DNA from: an uncultured Prochlorococcus sp.
GTDB taxonomy: Bacteria > Cyanobacteriota > Cyanobacteriia > PCC-6307 > Cyanobiaceae
NCBI GenBank assembly: GCA_902550485.1
Contig: CACCZQ010000004.1
Location: 1 to 48,916 of the forward strand
Reading direction: 5' to 3'
Length of the DNA: 48,916 nt
The position numbers and the translations under genes were made by a program. The notes beneath the pieces are model-generated. The model saw nothing but the letters and a program-made list of their open reading frames with translations. It had not been told where the DNA came from and searched no databases. Positions 8,151 to 17,150 of the stretch are shown in pieces (within the stretch, counting starts at the first letter, position 1; each line of letters opens with the position of its first letter).

Positions 8151-9376
8151 TTTTTAATAATAAAAACATTACTGAATGGAAAAAATCCATCAAAATTCCC
8201 ATTGATTTGTGAATTCTCCAATATATATTTATAGAATTTATTGAATAATAATTTATCTACAGGAGAAGGATTTTTAAAAAATGAAACTAAATCTTTTTGA
8301 TCTGAAAGACCTTTAATGTTGTACGGGGTAATCCCAAGTGATTTAGTAGGAACAGAATGATAAAGAGATTGATATCCAACCGTACTATTTATAAGAATTG
8401 TCCCTTCACAATTGGAGTTTTGGAATAACTTTGATAAATAATAATCATGAATATAAAATACATTTTTGTAAACCCCAAACTCCTTTGATATTTTTTTTAT
8501 ATCGTTATAGTAATTTGTATATCCTCTATCTCTAGGATGATGTTTAAAGATAAGATTAATATCATTTCTGTTTGCTTCGGCAAAATCTTTTATTACTTTA
8601 TAAATAAATTTTTTATTATCTTTAAAATCAGATCCTTCTGTTAATTGACTATCAGTAGAAACTTGTAAGATCACTAAAAAATACTTCTTAGCCAATAAAT
8701 ATTTTTTTAATTTGAATTCAGAAAAAAAGAAAAAGAATTTCAAGAAGAAACCTTTTATTTGGAACCAAATATAGACTGGTTTAGGCTGAAGTTTATGTTC
8801 GCTTTCAACGATTTTATAATTTTTAAAGCTATGGTTAATAAATGATATTGTTTTCCATATCTTTCTTATCCGAAAACGGGCATGCTTTTTTGCAATAGGG
8901 AAAACTTTAAATGAATCTTGTTCCATAAAAAAATCCCTATTTTTAATAAACCCACTAGTGTAATTTATTCCTTTTTTTTCTAGAGTTACAAAGTTGGGTC
9001 GCAAATAACCTAGTTCAAAAATATGGGTATTGACATGTATATCTTCTGCTTTTAGTTCATCTACTAATGTTAATGCCTGTCTATGAGGGATAAGTACATT
9101 CCCATACATGAAAATATGCTTAATTTCTTTATCAATAAGAATTTTTTTCAGGTAGTTTTTAAATAAATTAATATCTTGATTAAATTTTATTAATTTTGAT
9201 TTAGGAAAACCATATTCATATAAAGGAAATGAAATTTTATAAGTTTTAACATTATTCTTCTCCAAGTAATTTGATAATCTGGCGAAAAAGGTTCCAATAG
9301 GACCAATTAGAAATAAACAATTTCCTTCAATAAATACTTTATTTGTGAAAAGTGGCGTTTTATCTTTGGAAATCAT
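8147..9376 (-). CDS. kpsS: Capsule Kdo transferase, KpsS-like
   Basis: This 409-aa protein has the overall layout of KpsS. An N-terminal LFLIGPIGTFFARLSNYLE matches the family's GP-x-G-x-F-F start, then FPLYEYGFP, MYGNVLIPHRQAL, FELGYLRPNFVTLE and, near the C-terminus, FKHHPRDRGYTNY and the motif GTILINSTVGYQSLYHSVPTK. The last two match the conserved KpsS HPRG-type and NSTVG motifs. KpsS adds the first Kdo to lysophosphatidylglycerol at the cytoplasmic face of the inner membrane. It overlaps kpsC by 17 bp upstream and the acyltransferase by 4 bp downstream, so these three form one operon. Length is in the usual range of about 390-410 aa. The main uncertainty is how many Kdo residues it adds. 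Confidence 0.88.
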   Translation of the reverse strand: MISKDKTPLFTNKVFIEGNCLFLIGPIGTFFARLSNYLEKNNVKTYKISFPLYEYGFPKSKLIKFNQDINLFKNYLKKILIDKEIKHIFMYGNVLIPHRQALTLVDELKAEDIHVNTHIFELGYLRPNFVTLEKKGINYTSGFIKNRDFFMEQDSFKVFPIAKKHARFRIRKIWKTISFINHSFKNYKIVESEHKLQPKPVYIWFQIKGFFLKFFFFFSEFKLKKYLLAKKYFLVILQVSTDSQLTEGSDFKDNKKFIYKVIKDFAEANRNDINLIFKHHPRDRGYTNYYNDIKKISKEFGVYKNVFYIHDYYLSKLFQNSNCEGTILINSTVGYQSLYHSVPTKSLGITPYNIKGLSDQKDLVSFFKNPSPVDKLLFNKFYKYILENSQINGNFDGFFPFSNVFIIKK

Positions 9377-11357
9377 TTATTTTTTTTGTTAACCAGCGAT
9401 CTTTTAAAATTCCCCAATTTTTAAATACAATTTGCTCCAAGTTTCTTTTCCCACTACTTTGAAGTATCTCTTCAAAAATATTTTCTATTTCAGTGAGACA
9501 ATTAAACTTTACACTAGAGTAAAGAGGATATTCTACCAAGGTTATAAAAGTTAATTCCTCAATTGTCAATTTCTTGGTTCTTCTTTTTGTCCATATATTG
9601 TTATTTAATTTATCTTCAGTTAGCCCCCACCCTGCATAAAAAGGAAACCCATAAGTAGTTACAGATATTCCTCTTATTAAAGCTTCAAAACCTCCTAGGG
9701 AAGTAAATACGGCTATCCTATCAACCTTATTAAAGAGATCATCAAGTGAAGTTTTATAAGCGATAAGATCAGCATTTAAATTAATAAATTCATCTGCAGT
9801 TCCTTTAGCTCTTAGACCTGCTTCAGTATCTGGGTGTGGCTTGTAAATTATATATGAATCTGGGTAATCTTTTCTAACCTGCTCGACTAATGCAAAATTT
9901 GTTTTTGCGATAGTATTATCAGGGACACCATAAATAATAGAATTATCACTTTCCACTTGACCAAGAATACCAATTATCTCTTTATTTTTAACATTTTCCG
10001 AAAATTTTATTTCTTTTCTAAATTTAAGATTATATTTACTAATTTTTAATTTGATTATTAAATCAATAATTCTTCTTGCTCTTATTATTTCATCATGATT
10101 AACATTACTATTTTGAAGTAAATCTTCTAGATCACTTACTTTACTGGCATCATAATGAATGCCTTTTTTATCAAATATAAGGCTTAATGGAGGGTATAGA
10201 TCACCACCCAGACCAACAGATCTGATGAATCCATCTTCTACTGAAATAAAATCATCGACTTGCTTAATATATCCTTCTGTTCTTGTATTTTTACCCCAAA
10301 CAATAATATTTTTCATTTTACTTTTGAATCTTTTCAAAAATTTTACTTTTTTCCCAGTAACAGGATAAACAAAACGATTAATTTGCCTTGCTTTCCAAGG
10401 AGTTAAATTTATAGCCTCTAAATTTTTTGGAAAAAATTTAGAAGTTTTTCTCAAATAATGAATATATTGCATTATTTCTTCAACTTCACATTCTTTTTTT
10501 GTTCTTGGATCTAAACAAATTTGATACTTTACTAAAGAAGAAAATACAAGCTGCTCAAGTGTAATTTTATTATTAACCTGTTTATTATTTATATTATGAT
10601 CAATTGTTAACCCTAAGCCTGAATAAAATGGTTTACCAAAGACATGAACATCCTTACCATAAATTAAAGCTTCAAAACCTACTTGGCTAGTAACTACGCA
10701 TACTGCTGAACTAAACTCTATTAATCTATTTATTTGGCCTATATCCCCCAAAATTATAATTTTTTCTTTTGAATACTTAGATATGTCAATGCAACCTTTT
10801 TTTTTATGGTTAATTACGTCAGGATGTGACTTTATAATAATCTTATGCTCAGGCCAATTATTGACTGCGAATTCAAACATCTGCTTGAATGAATTCTCAT
10901 CAGCATCTCCATAATTTATAGAAAGATCTCCAAAAGTTTGATCTATCAAAAGTATGTAAGGAAATGAGGGAGGTTCTAAAAAAGATGGGAAATTATATTT
11001 GGAAATCGAATATTTTTTCCATAATTCTATTATTTTTTTTGCTCTAGAAATATTTTTTTTACTTAGTTTTTCAATAACATACTTTTTAAAATCGTTATCG
11101 CTATCGCAATCATAGTATATTCCACGGTTATCGTAACAAATACTAAAAGGTATTTTCTTCTTTTTTATCCCAAATGAATGAACAAATCCATCTTCAATAA
11201 AAACTAATTTTTTATTTTTTCTATTATTTCGAAGGAATTCGCCTGATCTTTTCATTCCCCATGAATAGAGAAGTTTATTATCTAATTGAAATTCTTTTAT
11301 GATTGTTTTTGTTCTTGACTTCATTAAAAAAAACTTATAAAAAAAATCTTTAAACAT
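9360..11357 (-). CDS. kpsC: Capsule Kdo-linker synthase, KpsC-like (two glycosyltransferase modules)
   Basis: This 665-aa cytoplasmic-face enzyme is close to the usual KpsC length of about 675. Two related halves are visible. In the first, WGMKRSGEFLRN, FIEDGFVHSFGI, KSHPDV and CVVTSQVGFEALIYGKDVHVFG. In the second, WGKNTRTEGY, SVEDGFIRSVGL, YKPHPDTEAGLR and AVFTSLGGFEALIRGISVTTYG, each ending in a FYAG/FYSGLGLT-type segment. KpsC proteins carry two Kdo transferase modules that alternate beta-2,4 and beta-2,7 links to build the poly-Kdo linker between lipid and capsule. Both modules keep their EDGF and HPD motifs, so both look active. It is the first gene of the leftward operon kpsC-kpsS-acyltransferase and diverges from rfbA. 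Confidence 0.95.
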   Translation of the reverse strand: MFKDFFYKFFLMKSRTKTIIKEFQLDNKLLYSWGMKRSGEFLRNNRKNKKLVFIEDGFVHSFGIKKKKIPFSICYDNRGIYYDCDSDNDFKKYVIEKLSKKNISRAKKIIELWKKYSISKYNFPSFLEPPSFPYILLIDQTFGDLSINYGDADENSFKQMFEFAVNNWPEHKIIIKSHPDVINHKKKGCIDISKYSKEKIIILGDIGQINRLIEFSSAVCVVTSQVGFEALIYGKDVHVFGKPFYSGLGLTIDHNINNKQVNNKITLEQLVFSSLVKYQICLDPRTKKECEVEEIMQYIHYLRKTSKFFPKNLEAINLTPWKARQINRFVYPVTGKKVKFLKRFKSKMKNIIVWGKNTRTEGYIKQVDDFISVEDGFIRSVGLGGDLYPPLSLIFDKKGIHYDASKVSDLEDLLQNSNVNHDEIIRARRIIDLIIKLKISKYNLKFRKEIKFSENVKNKEIIGILGQVESDNSIIYGVPDNTIAKTNFALVEQVRKDYPDSYIIYKPHPDTEAGLRAKGTADEFINLNADLIAYKTSLDDLFNKVDRIAVFTSLGGFEALIRGISVTTYGFPFYAGWGLTEDKLNNNIWTKRRTKKLTIEELTFITLVEYPLYSSVKFNCLTEIENIFEEILQSSGKRNLEQIVFKNWGILKDRWLTKKINDFQR

Positions 11358-11467
11358 ATCAGTTTTTATTTTCTGAATTATAACTTTTAATTTTATTGCA
11401 TATCAAACAAGTATTCTTTTCAAGTAATATAGATAATCAAAATTGATAATCAAATAGAATTCATATA
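11358..11467. promoter_or_regulatory. Divergent promoter region between kpsC and rfbA operons
   Basis: These 110 bp must hold the promoters of the two main capsule operons, which leave in opposite directions. A direct repeat GATAATCAAA occurs at 11432-11441 and 11445-11454 (13-bp period), close to the rfbA start. TATAGA- and TATAAT-like hexamers are present, but the background is so AT-rich that no single -10 can be assigned. The repeat could be an operator; this is inference. Confidence 0.5.
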
Positions 11468-12370
11468 ATGATAAAAAGAAAAGGAATAATTCTTGCTGGA
11501 GGTAATGGAAGCAGGTTATATCCAATTACAAAAGCAATAAGTAAGCAATTAATTCCTGTTTATGATAAACCAATGATTTATTACCCCTTATCAACGCTTA
11601 TGCTTGCCGGAATAAAAGATATTTTAATTATTACTTCTCCTCGTGATAGAGATAGCTTTAGAGAATTATTAGGAAATGGTTCTCAACTTGGCATAGATAT
11701 AAAATACAAAATTCAGGAAAAGCCTGAGGGAATTGCTCAAGCATTTTTAATAGCTGAAGAGTTTATTAAGGATTCTAACGTAACGTTAATATTGGGAGAT
11801 AACTTATTTCATGGAGATTTTTTAGTTAATAGATTACAAAAAAATTATTTTTTAAATGAAGGAGCTTCCATATTTGCTTATTCTGTTAGTGATCCCCAAA
11901 GGTATGGTGTAGTAGAATTTGATTCAAAAGGAATAGCTTACAATATTGAGGAAAAACCCAAAAATCCAAAAAGTAAATTTGCTATTACTGGTTTGTATTT
12001 CTATGATAATTCTGTTATAGAAAAAGCTAAAAAAATTAAACCTTCTGAAAGAGGGGAATTAGAAATAACAGATCTAAACAAAATTTATATGCAAGAGGGT
12101 AAATTAAATGTAGAAAAAATGAATAGAGGAATGACGTGGCTTGATACTGGTACAACGGATTCCCTTCACGAAGCCTCATCCTATATTCGTACATTAGAAA
12201 GGAGACAAGGTTTAAAAATTGGCTGCCCTGAAGAAGTTGCATGGAGGATGGATTTCATAGATGATGAACAACTTTATTTACTATCTTTAGATGTAATAAA
12301 AAGTGGTTACGGAAAATATTTGCAAAACATTCTAAGTGAAAGTAAAAATATTTTTGGATCTCAAAAATAA
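11468..12370 (+). CDS. rfbA: Glucose-1-phosphate thymidylyltransferase
   Basis: This enzyme makes dTDP-glucose from glucose-1-phosphate and dTTP, the first step to dTDP-L-rhamnose. The 300-aa protein begins with the signature ILAGGNGSRLYPITKAISKQ followed by PVYDKPMIYYPL. LGDNLFHGD (metal-binding Asp), EEKPKNPKS, TGLYFYD and WLDTGTTDSL are also present, all typical of RfbA/RmlA. It is the first gene of the rightward operon, with rfbC 12 bp downstream. The four rfb genes are complete, in the order ACDB, and separated by only 7-12 bp, so they are co-transcribed. Confidence 0.97.
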   Translation: MIKRKGIILAGGNGSRLYPITKAISKQLIPVYDKPMIYYPLSTLMLAGIKDILIITSPRDRDSFRELLGNGSQLGIDIKYKIQEKPEGIAQAFLIAEEFIKDSNVTLILGDNLFHGDFLVNRLQKNYFLNEGASIFAYSVSDPQRYGVVEFDSKGIAYNIEEKPKNPKSKFAITGLYFYDNSVIEKAKKIKPSERGELEITDLNKIYMQEGKLNVEKMNRGMTWLDTGTTDSLHEASSYIRTLERRQGLKIGCPEEVAWRMDFIDDEQLYLLSLDVIKSGYGKYLQNILSESKNIFGSQK

Positions 12371-12382
12371 AAATTTAAGCTG

Positions 12383-12961
12383 ATGGAAATCAACAAACTA
12401 TATTCAAATAAAGGGAATCTTCTTCAACATGTTTACATCATTAAACCTAAAGTTTTTGAGGATGGTAGAGGTTTCTTTTATGAGAGTTGGAATCAGATAT
12501 TATTCAGCAAAGCAGTTGGTGAAAATGTAAAATTCATGCAAGACAACCATTCATCATCTAAAGCTGGTGTATTAAGGGGTTTGCATTATCAAATTGATCC
12601 AAAACCGCAGGGCAAACTCGTAAGATGTATTTCAGGCTCAGTTTTTGATGTGGCGGTAGATATTAGAAAAAGCTCCTCAACTTTTGGAGAGTGGACCAGT
12701 ATAGTGCTTGATAACAAAAACAAATTTATGATTTGGATACCTGTTGGATTTGCTCATGGTTTTTTATCATTAGAGGAAAACTCAGAAGTTATTTATAAAG
12801 TATCTGAGTTGTGGAGCAAGGAACAAGATAGATCAATAAAATGGAATGATAAGAGAATTAATATTAGGTGGCCTTTAAATGATATCAATTGTTCTGAGCC
12901 AATATTATCAGAGAAGGATTCAAAGGCCCCTTTCCTAAAAAACGCAGACGTTTTTAATTAG
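12383..12961 (+). CDS. rfbC: dTDP-4-dehydrorhamnose 3,5-epimerase
   Basis: This is a 192-aa cupin-fold epimerase, near the usual size of about 185. The catalytic histidine lies in LRGLHYQ (about residue 64), with EDGRGFFYESW near the N-terminus. The central DVAVDIRKSSSTFGEW and PVGFAHGFLSLEE segments are family hallmarks. The C-terminal part ends in a proline-rich ILSEKDSKAP. It converts dTDP-4-keto-6-deoxyglucose to the L-lyxo keto sugar. It sits between rfbA and rfbD in the operon. Confidence 0.97.
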   Translation: MEINKLYSNKGNLLQHVYIIKPKVFEDGRGFFYESWNQILFSKAVGENVKFMQDNHSSSKAGVLRGLHYQIDPKPQGKLVRCISGSVFDVAVDIRKSSSTFGEWTSIVLDNKNKFMIWIPVGFAHGFLSLEENSEVIYKVSELWSKEQDRSIKWNDKRINIRWPLNDINCSEPILSEKDSKAPFLKNADVFN

Positions 12962-12968
12962 TTATTTA

Positions 12969-13865
12969 ATGAAAATACTTTTAACAGGAGGATCTGGTCA
13001 ATTAGGACAAGAGATTATAAAATATAAACCTAAAGGGGTAGAAATATTTAATCCAAGCAGAAATATTTTGGATTTATCTGATTACATGGCATGCAAAAAG
13101 ATTGTGGAAGATCATAAGCCAGATTGGGTTGTTAATTGTGGAGCATACACTCAGGTTGAAGAAGCTGAAAAAAATATCCAACTTTCTCATAAAATAAATA
13201 GTTATGCACCAGCAGCATTTACTGAAGCAATTAATAGGTTAAATTCCAATCTTTTACATATAAGTACGGATTTTGTTTTTGATGGTAATCAAAATTTTCC
13301 TTATAGTGAAAATCAAAATACCAATCCTATATCACAATATGGAGCTTCAAAAGCATTAGGAGAAGAACTTATTAAAAATAAAATTGTAGATATTGAAAAG
13401 GCAACCATCTTAAGAACAAGCTGGTTAATAAGTCCTAGAGGTAAGAATTTTATATTAACCATGTTAAAGTTGCATTCTGAAAAAGATATTTTAAAAGTTG
13501 TTTCTGACCAAATAGGATGTCCAACCAGCGCAGGAGATTTAGCAAAAGTATGTTGGAAAATAATCAAATTAAAGAAAAAAAAGAAATTACCTTTTATTCT
13601 TCATTGGTGTGATGCGGGAGTTACCAGCTGGTTTGATATTGCTGTAGCAGTTGGAGAAATTGCAAAAGAATTAGATCTTAATAAAAAGGAAGCAATCATA
13701 TTTCCAATAAATACTTCAGAGTATCCAACATCTGCTAAAAGGCCTAAATACTCTATATTAAATACTCGTAAAACATCCCAATTATTAGAAGTGCAACCAA
13801 ATCATTGGAGAAAAAACTTAAGAAATATATTAATTGAATTTAAAAATTTAAAGAAATTTAAGTGA
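12969..13865 (+). CDS. rfbD: dTDP-4-dehydrorhamnose reductase
   Basis: This NADPH-dependent SDR reductase makes dTDP-L-rhamnose, the last step of the pathway. The 298-aa protein has the nucleotide-binding GGSGQLGQEI, then VNCGAYTQVEEAE, HISTDFVFDG and YGASKALGE with the Tyr-x3-Lys pair. RTSWLISPRGKNFILTML and DQIGCPTSAGDLA are strong RfbD markers. The start ATG follows the rfbC stop by 7 bp and the stop precedes rfbB by 9 bp. Confidence 0.97.
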   Translation: MKILLTGGSGQLGQEIIKYKPKGVEIFNPSRNILDLSDYMACKKIVEDHKPDWVVNCGAYTQVEEAEKNIQLSHKINSYAPAAFTEAINRLNSNLLHISTDFVFDGNQNFPYSENQNTNPISQYGASKALGEELIKNKIVDIEKATILRTSWLISPRGKNFILTMLKLHSEKDILKVVSDQIGCPTSAGDLAKVCWKIIKLKKKKKLPFILHWCDAGVTSWFDIAVAVGEIAKELDLNKKEAIIFPINTSEYPTSAKRPKYSILNTRKTSQLLEVQPNHWRKNLRNILIEFKNLKKFK

Positions 13866-13874
13866 TCACAATCT

Positions 13875-14942
13875 ATGAAATTATTAAAAAAATTACCTGA
13901 AAAAACAAAAATACTAATTACTGGTGGAGGTGGCTTTATAGGAGGAGCTGTCATAAGAAAAATATTAAAAGAATCTGATTGGAAAATCTATAATTTAGAT
14001 AAAATTGGATACGCTAGCGATCTAACTTCTATTGAAAATACAATTTTAACTCTAGATTCAGATAAACAAGAAAGGCATGAGCTATTAAAAGTAGATTTAA
14101 CTAATTCTTCAGCTACTTTTGAAGCTGTAAAATATGCCGATCCAGATTTAGTTATGCACTTAGCAGCTGAGAGTCATGTAGATAGGTCTATAAAAAGTCC
14201 AGAAATCTTTATTACAAGCAATATTTTAGGAACTTTCAATATATTAGAAGCGACGAGGGATCATTATGAACGACTTTCTCTTGAGAGGAAAAATAAGTTT
14301 AGGTTCCTTCATATTAGTACTGACGAAGTGTTTGGTTCTTTAGGAAAAACAGGAAAATTCAATGAGGATTCGCAATATGAACCTAGAAGTCCCTATTCAG
14401 CTAGTAAAGCATCAAGCGATCACTTAGTAAACGCATGGCTTCATACATTTGGGATACCTACAGTCGTTACAAATTGCAGTAATAATTATGGTCCATGGCA
14501 GTATCCCGAAAAACTAATACCTAAAACTATAATTAGTGCGTTGCATAATTCAAAAATCGAAATCTATGGAAATGGTGAAAACATTCGTGATTGGTTATAT
14601 GTTGATGATCACGTAGAAGGACTTTTGGAAGTATTAATAAATGGGAAAATAGGTGAAAAATATTGTATCGGAGGAAATGAAGAGAAAACAAATAATGAGA
14701 TAGCAATAATTATTTGCGATTATCTTGATACAGTTTGTCCAAGAAATGATACTTTTAAGAGCTTGATTACATATGTGGAGGATAGAAAAGGCCATGATTT
14801 GCGATACTCAATTGATACCCATAAAATCAATCAAGCTTTAAGCTGGAAGCCTAAGTTAACTTTTAATAAAGGAATAAAAAAAACAATAGATTGGTATATT
14901 AAAAACCTAAAATGGGTAGAAGATACAAAATTGAATGTCTAA
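13875..14942 (+). CDS. rfbB: dTDP-glucose 4,6-dehydratase
   Basis: The second enzyme of the rhamnose pathway, an NAD-dependent SDR dehydratase of 355 aa. Visible motifs are ITGGGGFIGGAVIRK, HLAAESHVDRSI, HISTDEVFGSLG with the catalytic Thr-Asp-Glu, YSASKASSDH with Tyr-x3-Lys, TNCSNNYGPWQYPEKLIP, and the C-terminal DRKGHDLRYSID. All are diagnostic. It closes the rfbACDB group; a 61-bp gap separates it from the sulfotransferase gene in the same direction. Confidence 0.97.
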   Translation: MKLLKKLPEKTKILITGGGGFIGGAVIRKILKESDWKIYNLDKIGYASDLTSIENTILTLDSDKQERHELLKVDLTNSSATFEAVKYADPDLVMHLAAESHVDRSIKSPEIFITSNILGTFNILEATRDHYERLSLERKNKFRFLHISTDEVFGSLGKTGKFNEDSQYEPRSPYSASKASSDHLVNAWLHTFGIPTVVTNCSNNYGPWQYPEKLIPKTIISALHNSKIEIYGNGENIRDWLYVDDHVEGLLEVLINGKIGEKYCIGGNEEKTNNEIAIIICDYLDTVCPRNDTFKSLITYVEDRKGHDLRYSIDTHKINQALSWKPKLTFNKGIKKTIDWYIKNLKWVEDTKLNV

Positions 14943-15003
14943 AAACTCCTTAAATAAATTTAAAAAAAATTATATAGTAGAATAAAACTTTAGTTTTAAT
15001 AGT

Positions 15004-16032
15004 TTGGCTAAAACTATCTTTCTTCATATAGGATCTCCAAAAACGGGTTCCACATCTATTCAATCATGGCTTGCCAAAAATAAGTTTGAGTTAGAAAAAA
15101 ACGACATACTTTATCCTGGTTCGATAAAAAGACATAATTTCATTTTGTCGATGGTACATCCCAATCCAGAAACTTTACGCATGAATTATTCATATGGAAG
15201 AAATTACTTTAAAGAAGATATTCTTTCCGCAGAATTAGAAAAAATTGATAACGAAATACGTTCAAGTAATTGCAAAAATATAATTTTTTCAAATGAAAAT
15301 TTTTTTACTATGTCAAATACTTTAAATTTAAAAGAGTTAAAGTCTTATTTAAATAAATATGCTGAACGTATTAAAATAATTGTTTATTTCAGAGACCCTT
15401 TAAAACTTCTGTTGAGCAGAAGCCAAGAACAAATAAAAAGTGGAGTAAGAACATTTGAAAAGGTTTGCAATAATCCTCCTGTATTAAACTGTACTTTAGT
15501 CAAAGATTATATTGAAATATTTGGGATTGATAATCTAATATTATTAGACTTTGACTCAGCAGTACTAAAAGATAATCTAATTCAAAACTTTATAAATTCA
15601 ATTATTCCAAATTTACAAATTAATCAATTAAAGGAAACTGAGGTAAAAAATAAAGGCTTAAGTTTTGAAGCATTGCTTCTTATAAGTGAATTAAACAAAG
15701 AATACGGTTATAAAAAAGATTGGGATTCTCGTTTCATTAAATATTCTACATTTGAAGGTATAGGCAATACAAAGTTTTCTTTACCTAAAGAATCACTAGA
15801 AAAAGTTAAAGATAGAATTGAAAATCAATATAAATTTTTAAATGACCTTGGATTTGATTTTAAAGCTCCAAATTGGTCAGATATAAAGTACACACAACCG
15901 GATTGGTCTTTTAACACGACAAGGCAATTATTTGAATTAATTTCTAATATGTCAGAGGCTTTAAAAAATAAAGATCTCAAAAAAGCAAAATTTTATGTCA
16001 GAAATGAGCTAATAAAAAGGTTAAAAGACTGA
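15004..16032 (+). CDS. Sulfotransferase (PAPS-dependent, carbohydrate type)
   Basis: This 342-aa protein starts at a TTG, directly followed by the diagnostic IFLHIGSPKTGSTSIQSWL, the 5'-phosphosulfate loop of PAPS-dependent sulfotransferases. IVYFRDPLKLLLSRSQEQ supplies the Arg and Ser typical of the 3'-phosphate site. It would transfer sulfate from PAPS to a hydroxyl of a capsule sugar or its precursor, in the cytoplasm since no signal or TM is seen. The C-terminal 110 residues (GNTKFSLPKESLEKV ... PNWSDIKYTQPDWS) are shared with the degenerate homologue at 25883-26794, which points to an older duplication. It lies between the rhamnose genes and the capsule exporter in one operon. The acceptor is unknown. 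Confidence 0.88.
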   Translation: MAKTIFLHIGSPKTGSTSIQSWLAKNKFELEKNDILYPGSIKRHNFILSMVHPNPETLRMNYSYGRNYFKEDILSAELEKIDNEIRSSNCKNIIFSNENFFTMSNTLNLKELKSYLNKYAERIKIIVYFRDPLKLLLSRSQEQIKSGVRTFEKVCNNPPVLNCTLVKDYIEIFGIDNLILLDFDSAVLKDNLIQNFINSIIPNLQINQLKETEVKNKGLSFEALLLISELNKEYGYKKDWDSRFIKYSTFEGIGNTKFSLPKESLEKVKDRIENQYKFLNDLGFDFKAPNWSDIKYTQPDWSFNTTRQLFELISNMSEALKNKDLKKAKFYVRNELIKRLKD

Positions 16033-16068
16033 TCTTATGTTTTAATTGTATATGTTGATAATTTAGAA

Positions 16069-17145
16069 ATGAGACTTATATTAAAATTTTTAATATTTTC
16101 AATAATCTGTCTAAACTTTTCACAAACACCTCCCATCTTTACAGAGATTAATGAAGATGAATTAAATTTAAAAGACGAAAATTATAAAAAGGACTTTGGT
16201 TTTACTAGATATAGACTTGGGACAGGAGATAGACTTGCAATAAGAATATTTAAATTAGAGAGTTTTAATGCTACAGTTTCCGTGCTCCCTGATGGCACTA
16301 TTAATCTACCTCGAATAGGAGAAGTATCTGCCAAAGGCAAAACTATTGAAGAATTGAAGGAGATATTAATAAAAAAATACAAGTTAATTCTCAAGGCTCC
16401 AATTATTTACATTGATCTTGCATACACGCGCCCTATAAGAGTGATGATAACTGGAGAAGTAAGTAGGCCTGGAATTTATACTTTAGATACATCTGAGAAT
16501 AGTGCATTAAGTAATGCGGATGGGGGAGAGGTAACAACTATTAATTCATCAGGATGGCCTACGGTTATAGAGGCAATTCAAAAGGCTGGAGGGGTAAAAA
16601 CAGATAGTAATATTAAAGAAATAAAACTTAGGAGGGAAGATAAAACCATTAATGTAGACTTATGGAGCTCCCTTAAATATGGAGAGTTGGTTAATAATCC
16701 TTTACTATTTGATGGTGACAGTATTGTTGTTCCAATTGCTAAAGAAATTTCATATGACGATAATTACAAAATTTCCAGCTCTTCATTTAGTGCCTCAAAT
16801 ATTACTGTAAGTGTAATAGGGGAGGTTAAAAATCCTGGGAAAGTAACACTTTTAGCTAATAGTCCTATTTCTCAATCAATTTACCTGGCAGGTGGGCATA
16901 CTGTTAGGGCTAATAAATCATATGCGGATTTAATAAGACTGAATAAAAATGGATCAATAACAAAAACAAGACACAAGAAAATATTTCAAAATTCAAAACC
17001 AAATAATGTTTTACTTAAAGATGGCGATGTCGTGATCGTAGATAGGTCCGCAATATCTAAAACTAGCGATTCCCTCAAAAATATAACTCAGCCTTTTGAC
17101 AGTATATTAAATGTAAGGACTATATATAGAATCATAAATGATTAA
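16069..17145 (+). CDS. kpsD: Outer-membrane polysaccharide export protein (KpsD/Wza-type OPX)
   Basis: This 358-aa protein has an N-terminal hydrophobic signal segment (about 3-18). A polysaccharide-export domain (about 45-125) follows with YRLGTGDRLAIRIF, VLPDGTINLPRIGEV and KAPIIYIDL. Two SLBB domains come next (about 125-225 and 240-325), seen as ITGEVSRPGIY ... DGDSIVVP and VIGEVKNPGKV ... KDGDVVIVD. It ends with a short amphipathic tail. It should form the periplasmic and outer-membrane channel of the capsule exporter. The Cys at residue 14 lacks a proper lipobox (Ile at -1), so lipidation is doubtful. It is shorter than E. coli KpsD (about 558 aa), so it is closer to a compact Wza-like form. 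kpsM starts 5 bp after its stop. Confidence 0.9.
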   Translation: MRLILKFLIFSIICLNFSQTPPIFTEINEDELNLKDENYKKDFGFTRYRLGTGDRLAIRIFKLESFNATVSVLPDGTINLPRIGEVSAKGKTIEELKEILIKKYKLILKAPIIYIDLAYTRPIRVMITGEVSRPGIYTLDTSENSALSNADGGEVTTINSSGWPTVIEAIQKAGGVKTDSNIKEIKLRREDKTINVDLWSSLKYGELVNNPLLFDGDSIVVPIAKEISYDDNYKISSSSFSASNITVSVIGEVKNPGKVTLLANSPISQSIYLAGGHTVRANKSYADLIRLNKNGSITKTRHKKIFQNSKPNNVLLKDGDVVIVDRSAISKTSDSLKNITQPFDSILNVRTIYRIIND

Positions 17146-17150
17146 TGTAA

